From positions 1-22,219 of the forward strand of contig QMSU01000001.1 in NCBI GenBank assembly GCA_003650975.1: a DNA stretch of 22,219 nt. Reading direction: 5' to 3'. The DNA is from Thermoplasmata archaeon. GTDB taxonomy: Archaea; Thermoplasmatota; E2; UBA202; JdFR-43. Below, in pieces: positions 7,253 through 13,615 of the stretch. The notes under the pieces are model-generated. The model saw only the letters and a program-made list of their open reading frames with translations. It was not told the DNA's origin and made no database searches. A program made the translations under genes and the position numbers. Within the stretch, counting starts at the first letter, position 1; each line of letters begins with the position of its first letter.

Positions 7253-7930
7253 TCAATCACCAATTCTCGTGCCGCACTCGCCACAGAATCTGGTCCCCGG
7301 GGGATTTTTTGCCCCGCATTTTTCACAGACAACAAATTTGAGTGGCGCGCCGCAGTTCACACAAAATTTTCCACTTCCCGCAGGTTTTCCGCAGGCCGGA
7401 CAAATTGTTATCTTTTCTTCAATTTTGCCAGTAAATACCTGAGTCTCAGCTGCCTTTTTTCTTATGTCTTCCACCATCTTTCCTGCCCTTGCTGCAGCCA
7501 CCTCAACAGCCTCTCTTGGAGCACATTCCACACAGAGGTTTGTTTGCTCATTCCAGCAATTTTCACATACCCACTTTGTGCATTTTGGGCAACGATGGAA
7601 ATGCCCTTTGGCCTCATTTTGAGCCTTTTCAAAAGCGGCGTCATGCTCTTTATGCCATTGGGGAGACATGCCCTGATATCTTTCAGAAATTACATCTGTG
7701 CCCCTCTCCACACCATATCCGAATCTGTAGTCACCTGTGATAGAGGCGGCTGCGCCCGCAAGCTTTCCTATCCCTCTCAGTAACCCCCTTTTTTTATGGC
7801 TTTTTGATTCAATGAATTTGGTTTTATACCCTTCACGACAGTTGTCACAGAAGAATGTGAACTGAAAACCCGCCTCGGTACTGTTGTCCGCATAATTATC
7901 GGTAAAGGCAATAAACTTTCCATCAGACAT
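7253..7930 (-). CDS. Zinc-ribbon protein with eight CxxC pairs
   Basis: The product is 225 residues from ATG 7930, preceded by AGGTGG at 5-base spacing. Residues about 25-30 hold FCDNC. A basic, glycine-rich stretch follows (KKRGLLRGIGKLAGAAAS). A middle cluster comes next, with HRCPKCTKWVCENCW and CVEC. The last 60 residues hold two zinc ribbons, CPACGKP with CVNCGAPL and CEKCGAK with CGECGTRIG. The 16 cysteines should bind about four zinc ions. There is no signal peptide or clear transmembrane helix, so it is intracellular. Its start overlaps the end of the preceding zinc-ribbon gene by eight bases. It is the last gene of the four-gene cassette; its function is unknown. Confidence 0.85.
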   Translation of the reverse strand: MSDGKFIAFTDNYADNSTEAGFQFTFFCDNCREGYKTKFIESKSHKKRGLLRGIGKLAGAAASITGDYRFGYGVERGTDVISERYQGMSPQWHKEHDAAFEKAQNEAKGHFHRCPKCTKWVCENCWNEQTNLCVECAPREAVEVAAARAGKMVEDIRKKAAETQVFTGKIEEKITICPACGKPAGSGKFCVNCGAPLKFVVCEKCGAKNPPGTRFCGECGTRIGD

Positions 7931-8264
7931 CGTTACCACCTATTTTTAATGGCTTACCGCATTTTATACATTTCCCTTCTATGGGGGGTTGCTCGGTTTT
8001 GCATTTCGGGCAGATAACCACCAGCCTTTTCTCGCAGTGCTCACAGTAATCGCCAAAGAAAGTCATTTCCCCGCAATACGGGCATGCGATCTCCAGGTTC
8101 AGTCCGCAGCTGGGGCAAACCTTGTAATTTTTCCGTACCGGATTTCTGCATCTGGGACATCTCAAAGGTCCCAGAGGGTTTACCTTGCCGCACATTGGAC
8201 AGACATTTGAGTCCGGTGGAATAAGCTCGTTGCAGTAGCGGCAGGGATGCATATATCCTGGCAT
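7923..8264 (-). CDS. Small all-zinc-ribbon protein
   Basis: The product is 113 residues, almost entirely CxxC pairs: CRYC, CPMC, CPRC, CPSC, CPYC, CEHC, CPKC and CIKC. That is 16 cysteines, enough for four zinc ribbons in tandem. ATG 8264 has the ribosome-binding sequence AAGGTGATT just upstream. There is no other domain, signal or membrane helix. Proteins of this type usually act as adaptors or nucleic-acid binders, but nothing here shows the partner. It lies third in the cassette, 25 bases after the FecR-domain gene and overlapping the next zinc-ribbon gene. Confidence 0.85.
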   Translation of the reverse strand: MPGYMHPCRYCNELIPPDSNVCPMCGKVNPLGPLRCPRCRNPVRKNYKVCPSCGLNLEIACPYCGEMTFFGDYCEHCEKRLVVICPKCKTEQPPIEGKCIKCGKPLKIGGNDV

Positions 8265-8289
8265 GTTTCAATCACCTTTTTCACACATT

Positions 8290-9582
8290 TTATACACCTT
8301 CACCCCTTTCAAATTTTTCTTTAAGATTAAAAGGGACAGTAACAGGCATCTGTAAACCCTGCTCCTTTGAACAAATACAGAACGGGTTCTCCTTTACAAT
8401 CACCTTATTGCCTTTTAGGTCAGAAAACTCAACCTTTCCTTCAACTACAGTAATGGTTGTCACATCCTTTTCAACATGGAGACCAAAAATTGTGCCACGA
8501 ACACCACAAACTGCCTGCGGAGTTCTAACCTTTAAACCATCCTTTGGCAATTTTTTAATCTTTGCTCTTATCTCACCCATTGTTTGCTCCAAAATAGCTT
8601 CTGTTTCTGACTCGCTGAGCTTTACTTCGGTATTATTTTTAATAGCGATTTCATTATCCAAACCATCTTTGATCTTTATCTCTGCATTCTTTGTTTTGAT
8701 GATATCGCCTTTCTTGATTTCCATTCCTTCTTTTGGAGACTCAATTTTCTTTGAACCCCGCATAATCTCAACCCACGGTTCTTTTTCTGGTTTTTCACCT
8801 CTAATCCTGAAAATTATTAAACGGAGTAGATTCTCTACCTCTTCTCTATGAATATAACCCTCCTTTTTTAGAGTGGAACATCCCTCACTTTCAAAGTGGC
8901 ATGAACATGCCTTACAATTGCATCCGTCCCTAATCCTTACCGGTTCATGTTTTTGCCATATCTTTTCACAGCTTATTGAGTGTATCGGTTTGCTGCCTGG
9001 ATCCAACTGGTTGGCAACTGAAACCAGGGAACCATATATAGAAAATCTATTTACCAGAATGGAAAAAATACGTTTTCTCCCGTTTTCATCCACTGTCGCC
9101 CTTGTTTTTTCACCAAGATATCGCACCTCTTTAAATTTGGGTAGCTCTTTTTTTACATTCTTAAGAAGTGCTTCAACCTCTTTTAATTCCTTAGGAAAAA
9201 ACTTAATGTCACCTTTAAATTGCTCGAGTTTTCTTTTTGCTTCTTCAAGTTCCTTAAAGGGCTTCTCATTGGTCTTCTTCAGGTCTAACATATCTTTATC
9301 TTCAACCCATGAGACAGTCAAATCAGAGACAAAATCATATTTTGATAGTTCTAAACTGGGGAATTCGCCAACGAGTACTTTTAGACATGGCACCTGCTCG
9401 TGTTTTGGATAAGGAGACAAATGTCCTAATTTTACATGAATATATCCTTTACCTGAAATCCTTGATGTCTCTTCCCATCCATGTGGCAAATCCGAAGGGA
9501 TGATTTTTTCCATCTCTTCTTTTGATTGCACACTATCCTCTGAACAGGAAACAGATTCAATAAACCATTTATTATCATCCAT
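8290..9582 (-). CDS. FecR-domain protein with cysteine cluster, apparently cytoplasmic
   Basis: The product is 430 residues. ATG 9582 is chosen over upstream ATGs because AAGGTGA lies five bases before it and it overlaps the preceding stop by eight bases. Residues about 1-110 are unrecognised. About 110-160 is a charged, coiled-coil-like stretch. About 222-240 carries a cysteine cluster (CNCKACSCHFESEGC). The C-terminal part is FecR-like, with WVEIMRGSKKI and KKGDIIKT, then VRTPQAVCGVRGTIFGLHV and VVEGKVEF. FecR domains are normally exported, yet no signal peptide or membrane helix is seen here. The gene is AT-richer than its neighbours (sampled lines near 40% GC against about 53% in the hydrogenase operon), which may mean acquisition. 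Its function is unknown. Confidence 0.82.
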   Translation of the reverse strand: MDDNKWFIESVSCSEDSVQSKEEMEKIIPSDLPHGWEETSRISGKGYIHVKLGHLSPYPKHEQVPCLKVLVGEFPSLELSKYDFVSDLTVSWVEDKDMLDLKKTNEKPFKELEEAKRKLEQFKGDIKFFPKELKEVEALLKNVKKELPKFKEVRYLGEKTRATVDENGRKRIFSILVNRFSIYGSLVSVANQLDPGSKPIHSISCEKIWQKHEPVRIRDGCNCKACSCHFESEGCSTLKKEGYIHREEVENLLRLIIFRIRGEKPEKEPWVEIMRGSKKIESPKEGMEIKKGDIIKTKNAEIKIKDGLDNEIAIKNNTEVKLSESETEAILEQTMGEIRAKIKKLPKDGLKVRTPQAVCGVRGTIFGLHVEKDVTTITVVEGKVEFSDLKGNKVIVKENPFCICSKEQGLQMPVTVPFNLKEKFERGEGV

Positions 9583-10909
9583 CTTTTTCACCTTGCCTCC
9601 ACTTTGCATCATCATTTTGTGTACTTACATTGAATTTCAATAAATCCATTACATCCTTTTTCCATTGTTCATGGGATGAATGGATCACTCTGCCGATGAA
9701 ACGCTCCCGCAGAAGTCTGAGCTCCGGTATTTTGGCAATGGCAAATTTATATTTTTGATATCGAGGGTCTTCCAGTTTCTCATCAGGCAGATAAATCGGC
9801 TCACGCCTGAAATTAATGGCGAGCATGCATTGGTTAATCTTTTTTATGAAATTATCCGCTTCCCGGTGCAAATCTTCCATATTTTCGAAAGTGGGGTATT
9901 CTTTTCTGCTGACAAGCTTGAAGAAGTACGTTGCTTTTCCGCCGCCTTCACCAGATGTGGCTTCCAGGGCCACCGCGTTTCCAGGCTTTGTTTCGTTGGT
10001 GTCGTAAATCGGGATTAAAAACCAGATATATTCACCTGTCAAATCGCCCAAGAGTCCGCGCTTCAGCCCTATGCATATCTTTTCCTGTTGTGAGAGGGAT
10101 TTCAGGAGCTCGTATTCCTCCTTTAACCCCATGATGTCCAGTTTATTTTCCATCTCCCTCCACAGTTCCGGAGAAATTGACTCTATATCACTTCTTTTGG
10201 CTGCCCTGCCTTCCTTCATGAACCTGGCAGCCTGTCTCAATACCATAGGATTCGCACGGGGTAATAATTCCTTGAGGGACGATTGCACTTTGATGGAAAG
10301 TTCATTCATCAGGCGGGAAAGGGTTGTGGTAAATGGATCGAACTGTGCCCCCATCTTTGAAATAACGATTCTTCTTTCAGATTCCATTTCAATGGCAAGT
10401 GCATAATCTTCTTCGTTAATTTTGGAAATGCTGCTGTACGGAACTCTGAAGATCTCCCCTTTTTCGGGGAGTATTACCATCGCCGTTTCATACAGGCGTG
10501 GTTCACACTTTCCCTTTTGCTGCTCCACCCCGTTTTCAGCATAGAGAACAAATTCTGCCTCTGCACCTGATTTTCTCAGTGTTTCATGCATGAGCATATC
10601 CTTCAAAAGCAGTTCATTTCGCAACTTTGATAACACCCTCAGAAAATCCTCATATTTGTACCCAAGATTGGAGAGGGTGAGGGTTTCTCCGGAAGATAAC
10701 ATCAGATGAATCCTGTAGTCTTTTTCGGAAACCTCGAAGATGTCCCGGTATGAAATAAACAGAACCTCTCCAAACTTTGGCAGAATGGAGAGCGTTTCTT
10801 CATCGAGCCGGGCATGTGCCTCCCCCTCGGCTATCTCTTGATTATTTTCATTGCTCAAACAATAACTCAGGGGGCATTCCATAATGGCCATTTGCTCACC
10901 ATTATCCAT
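9575..10909 (-). CDS. Unknown protein with duplicated N-terminal module, first gene of cassette
   Basis: The product is 444 residues with no signal peptide or membrane helix. Two modules of about 90 residues repeat. The first contains LSILPKFGEVLFISYRDIFE, DYRIHLMLSSGE and the end LSKLRNEL. The second contains VILPEKGEIFRVPYSSISK, DYALAIEMESE and the end LSRLMNEL. The strand-rich modules closing in a helix look like PH-fold domains, but that is inference. After residue 220 comes a mixed region with MKEGRAAKRSDIESISPELW and IGLKRGLLGDLTGEYIWFLIP, then a charged C-terminus. The start has AGAGG upstream. Possible TATA runs lie at 10945-10955 and 10931-10940 on the minus strand. It heads the cassette and is divergent from the hydrogenase operon. 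Function unknown. Confidence 0.82.
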   Translation of the reverse strand: MDNGEQMAIMECPLSYCLSNENNQEIAEGEAHARLDEETLSILPKFGEVLFISYRDIFEVSEKDYRIHLMLSSGETLTLSNLGYKYEDFLRVLSKLRNELLLKDMLMHETLRKSGAEAEFVLYAENGVEQQKGKCEPRLYETAMVILPEKGEIFRVPYSSISKINEEDYALAIEMESERRIVISKMGAQFDPFTTTLSRLMNELSIKVQSSLKELLPRANPMVLRQAARFMKEGRAAKRSDIESISPELWREMENKLDIMGLKEEYELLKSLSQQEKICIGLKRGLLGDLTGEYIWFLIPIYDTNETKPGNAVALEATSGEGGGKATYFFKLVSRKEYPTFENMEDLHREADNFIKKINQCMLAINFRREPIYLPDEKLEDPRYQKYKFAIAKIPELRLLRERFIGRVIHSSHEQWKKDVMDLLKFNVSTQNDDAKWRQGEKDG

Positions 10910-11041
10910 TGTCCAAACCTCTTTTTTTACGCCTTTATCAACGTTATCTTATTTCATATCATCTATCATTTTAAAAGTTTTTACACACTGTAACGGCAAG
11001 CAAGGTTTCCGTCATTCATTCACTGCAAGGAAATGTTGAGA

Positions 11042-11101
11042 TGAACACAGTTCACCCCATAAAAAATGCTGCCGATGCCCGTTTACTTTGCAAAATGTAA
11101 A
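11042..11101. promoter_or_regulatory. Two dyads upstream of the hydrogenase promoter, possible operators
   Basis: TGAAC-aca-GTTCA at 11042-11054 is a perfect 5-base dyad. TTTAC at 11082-11086 and GTAAA at 11097-11101 flank the palindrome TTTGCAAA (11087-11094) and end directly at the TATA box. Both lie in the gap between the divergent cassette and hydrogenase operons, so they could control either. They do not match the GTTnnnAAC pattern of the Thermococcales regulator SurR. The rest of the 10910-11133 gap shows only A/T-rich sequence. Confidence 0.3.
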
Positions 11102-11110
11102 TTTTTATAT
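11102..11110 (+). promoter_or_regulatory. TATA box of the mbh hydrogenase operon
   Basis: TTTTTATAT is centred 27 bases before the ATG at 11134. This predicts transcription starting at the first base of the start codon, hence a leaderless message. No Shine-Dalgarno sequence is present before this ATG, unlike nearly all downstream genes of the operon. Confidence 0.65.
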
Positions 11111-11133
11111 ACCAAATTTCTATTTCTCCACTG

Positions 11134-11634
11134 ATGATAGCCTTCATAGCGTCAGCGGTGTTTTGTTTTGTTTTATGGCTCTTGCTCACGTTTAATGGCA
11201 GAATGTGGGGCACAGATGAGATCATTGCAGGCATTGTTATGGCAGCGATAGCAGGGTTTGCGGCACGAAAAATTTTTGTGAAAGACTTCAAGCTTGCCAA
11301 CCCGAAACGGTGGATATTCTTCCTGGCATATCTGCCGCGATTCTTTTTTGAGATGGCAAAGGCAAACTTTGATGTGGCATACCGCGTCCTCACCGGCAGA
11401 ATCAGGCCCGGCATAGTGAAAATCTCACCGGGATTGAAAACCGATTTGGCCATTACGGTTCTGGCAAATTCCATCACGCTCACACCTGGCACGCTCAGTG
11501 TGGATGTTGACGAAGAAAGGAATCTCTATGTTCACTGGATAAATGTAAAGGATGAGGTGCTTGAAAAAATGCCTCGCGAATGCAGACCAATTTGCTCAAC
11601 ATTTCCTGATTGGGCAAGGAGGATAGGAGAATGA
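11134..11634 (+). CDS. mbhA: Mbh hydrogenase subunit A (MrpE/MnhE-like)
   Basis: The product is 166 residues with two hydrophobic helices at the N-terminus (LLLTFNGRMWGTDEIIAGIV region) and a soluble C-terminal part. The family-typical NSITLTPGTLSVDVDE is at about 112-127, followed by YVHWINVKDE. MrpE-like subunits belong to the cation-antiporter arm of Mrp and Mbh complexes. It is first in the operon, with a TATA box 27 bases upstream. Its stop overlaps the next start as ATGA. Position and length match mbhA of the Pyrococcus-type operon. Confidence 0.93.
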   Translation: MIAFIASAVFCFVLWLLLTFNGRMWGTDEIIAGIVMAAIAGFAARKIFVKDFKLANPKRWIFFLAYLPRFFFEMAKANFDVAYRVLTGRIRPGIVKISPGLKTDLAITVLANSITLTPGTLSVDVDEERNLYVHWINVKDEVLEKMPRECRPICSTFPDWARRIGE

Positions 11635-11888
11635 ACCCGTTTATGATAACACTGGTGTTTGCGCTCATAGCAATTGCTATGGCGATGGTGAGGGTGGTGC
11701 TGGGCCCCACCATTCCTGACCGGGTGGTGGGACTGGATACCATCAACACGCTGGTTATTGCCGGAATGGTGCTGTTCGGTGCGGCCACCAAGGAGATAAT
11801 ATACATCGATGTGGCCATTGTCTATGCACTGCTGTCATATGTGACCACACTGTTCATCGCGAAATATCTGGAGGGGAGCAAACTATGA
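11631..11888 (+). CDS. mbhB: Mbh hydrogenase subunit B (MrpF/MnhF-like)
   Basis: The product is 85 residues with three predicted membrane helices. The MrpF hallmark GPTIPDRVVGLDTIN lies between helices one and two. ATG 11631 is chosen over an in-frame TTG at 11610 because AAGGAGG sits seven to ten bases upstream and the start overlaps the mbhA stop. It is part of the antiporter-like membrane arm that couples hydrogen production to ion transport. Confidence 0.93.
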   Translation: MNPFMITLVFALIAIAMAMVRVVLGPTIPDRVVGLDTINTLVIAGMVLFGAATKEIIYIDVAIVYALLSYVTTLFIAKYLEGSKL

Positions 11889-12238
11889 TGTGGGAAATTT
11901 TGTATATATTCCTGGGAGTGGGAATATTCTTCAACCTGCTCGGCTCGCTCGGCCTGCTCCGTTTCCCGGATGTGTACACGAGACTGCACGCGGGCACAAA
12001 ATGCACCACTTTCGGCAGCATATCCATCTGCCTGGCGGTGATTGGCTACGGGCTGTGGAAATGGTATGAGGGGGATAAGCAGATGATTACCATGGCCATC
12101 CACTCGTTCATTGCGCTGGTTGCCATACTTCTCACCAATCCCACAGGGGCGCATGCCATAGCGCGGGCGGCTCACAGAAGCGGGGTGAAACCTGCCAAGG
12201 CGGTGGTGGATGATCTGGAGGAGGAAAAAAATGATTGA
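11885..12238 (+). CDS. mbhC: Mbh hydrogenase subunit C (MrpG/MnhG-like)
   Basis: The product is 117 residues with three membrane helices and the MrpG signature GLLRFPDVYTRLHAGTKCTT at about 23-42. A second family segment, LLTNPTGAHAIARAAHRSG, is near residue 85. A charged tail ends in an acidic run. It begins with ATGATG overlapping the mbhB stop and ends in an eight-base overlap with mbhD. It belongs to the ion-translocating arm. Confidence 0.93.
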   Translation: MMWEILYIFLGVGIFFNLLGSLGLLRFPDVYTRLHAGTKCTTFGSISICLAVIGYGLWKWYEGDKQMITMAIHSFIALVAILLTNPTGAHAIARAAHRSGVKPAKAVVDDLEEEKND

Positions 12239-12494
12239 AATAAATCTTTTTGAGGTGTTGATTGTGGTGCTGTCTGTGTTCATGATAGCCTCTGCGGTGA
12301 TTGCTGTGTGGTTTAAGGACCTTCTGGCAAGCGTCATTTCACTTGCCGCCATGAGTCTGGTTCTATCGCTCTATTTCTACATACTCCATGCTCCCGATGT
12401 TGCCATTGCGGAGGCGGGAGTGGGAGCAGCGCTCACCACGGCGATTCTGATCATCACCATCCGAGCAACCTACAGAATGGAGGGGGAAAAATGA
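12231..12494 (+). CDS. mbhD: Mbh hydrogenase subunit D (MrpA C-terminal-like)
   Basis: The product is 87 residues with three helices. HAPDVAIAEAGVGAALTTAI is the signature of the MrpA C-terminal / DUF4040 region, which in Mbh is a separate subunit. ATG 12231 follows the strong ribosome-binding stretch GGAGGAGG and overlaps the mbhC stop by eight bases. The helix carrying Asp and Glu is expected to line the ion path in the membrane arm. Confidence 0.92.
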   Translation: MIEINLFEVLIVVLSVFMIASAVIAVWFKDLLASVISLAAMSLVLSLYFYILHAPDVAIAEAGVGAALTTAILIITIRATYRMEGEK

Positions 12495-12787
12495 AGAAAC
12501 TTGCCTTTATCGGGTTTGTGGTATTCTGCCTCTTTCTGTTCTATGCGGCATATGACATACGCGATTTCGGAGCACCGCCGTCCAGCATGGATGACAGAAT
12601 AATCGGAAGCTATAACAGCACCACCGGGGAATGGGAATATGGCGCGGTGAACGAAACAGGGGCCAACAATGCGGTCACCAGTGTGGTCTTCGACTACAGG
12701 GGTTACGATACTCTGGGAGAGGCAACGGTGCTTTTCACCGCGATAGCCGGGGTAATGCTGCTTTTCGGAGGTCGAAAACATGAGTGA
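12491..12787 (+). CDS. mbhE: Mbh hydrogenase subunit E (MrpA/MrpB junction-like)
   Basis: The product is 98 residues: an N-terminal membrane helix, an extracytoplasmic loop of about 50 residues with several Asn sites, and a C-terminal helix. The family signature TSVVFDYRGYDTLGEATVLF is at about 65-84. It starts in a four-base overlap with mbhD and overlaps mbhF by eight bases. Its small size and position match MbhE of the archaeal complex. Confidence 0.9.
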   Translation: MKKLAFIGFVVFCLFLFYAAYDIRDFGAPPSSMDDRIIGSYNSTTGEWEYGAVNETGANNAVTSVVFDYRGYDTLGEATVLFTAIAGVMLLFGGRKHE

Positions 12788-13250
12788 CGAAAAAATGAGT
12801 GTCATCGTCCAGACGATAGCGGGTATGCTGTTCCCGATGGTTCTGATTTTCTCGTTTTACGTGATTCTTCACGGGCATCTCACACCCGGAGGGGGTTTCC
12901 AGGGAGGGGCAATCGGCGCATCCGCTGTTGCCCTGCTCATTGTGGCCTATGGCTCAAAAACCATCGAGAAAAAAATGGCAGAGGAAAACCTCTCCATTTT
13001 TGAGAGTCTGGGTGGTCTGGTGTTTGTCATTGTCGCCATTGCAGGTTTCATTCTGGCATCCGCATTCCTCTCGAACTTTCTGGTGGGAGAGCCCCTGTTC
13101 GGACAGATTCCCGGCTGGGGAGAAAGCCCCCTCAACAGTGGAGGATTCCTGCCCATTCTCAACATTGCCGTGGGGATGAAGGTGATAGGGGGACTTTCGG
13201 CCATCGTGCTCATGCTTGCACTTGTTTCGAGGGAGGTGAAGGAACAATGA
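12780..13250 (+). CDS. mbhF: Mbh hydrogenase subunit F (MrpB/MnhB-like)
   Basis: The product is 156 residues with four predicted helices. The MrpB hallmark is HGHLTPGGGFQGGAIGASA at about 31-49. The C-terminal NIAVGMKVIGGLSAIVL is also typical of the family. It is a membrane-arm subunit. The start overlaps the mbhE stop, and the stop overlaps mbhG as ATGA. Confidence 0.93.
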   Translation: MSDEKMSVIVQTIAGMLFPMVLIFSFYVILHGHLTPGGGFQGGAIGASAVALLIVAYGSKTIEKKMAEENLSIFESLGGLVFVIVAIAGFILASAFLSNFLVGEPLFGQIPGWGESPLNSGGFLPILNIAVGMKVIGGLSAIVLMLALVSREVKEQ

Positions 13251-13615
13251 TTTACAACATACCCTTTTTCACGGTTGTGGCACTGATCGCCATAGGCATG
13301 TATGCCATGCTTTTCAAGAGGAATCTTATAAAGATGGCCATAGGTCTCACCATTGTGGAGAGCGGTGTCAATCTCTTTCTCATAACACTGGGTTACCGCA
13401 AGGGGGGTTTCGCCCCCATATTCACCGATCTGCCACCGGATGTTTCCCCGGCAGACATCCCTGGAAAAATGGTGCTTCCTGTGCCCCAGGCACTCACCCT
13501 CACCTCCATTGTCATCGGTGTGGCGGTGCTCGCACTGATTCTGTCCCTCGCAATAAACATATATCGCCACTACGGCACCCTTGAGAGTGAAAAGGTAAGG
13601 AGGTTGAGAGAATGA
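13247..13615 (+). CDS. mbhG: Mbh hydrogenase subunit G (MrpC/NuoK-like)
   Basis: The product is 122 residues with three helices, related to NuoK and MrpC. The helix-two motif NLIKMAIGLTIVESGVNLFL carries the conserved Glu. The following loop, with GFAPIFTDLP, and the helix-three start PQALTLTSIVIGVAVLAL are typical of the MrpC form. It forms part of the ion-translocating unit beside MbhH. Both junctions are four-base overlaps. Confidence 0.93.
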   Translation: MIYNIPFFTVVALIAIGMYAMLFKRNLIKMAIGLTIVESGVNLFLITLGYRKGGFAPIFTDLPPDVSPADIPGKMVLPVPQALTLTSIVIGVAVLALILSLAINIYRHYGTLESEKVRRLRE

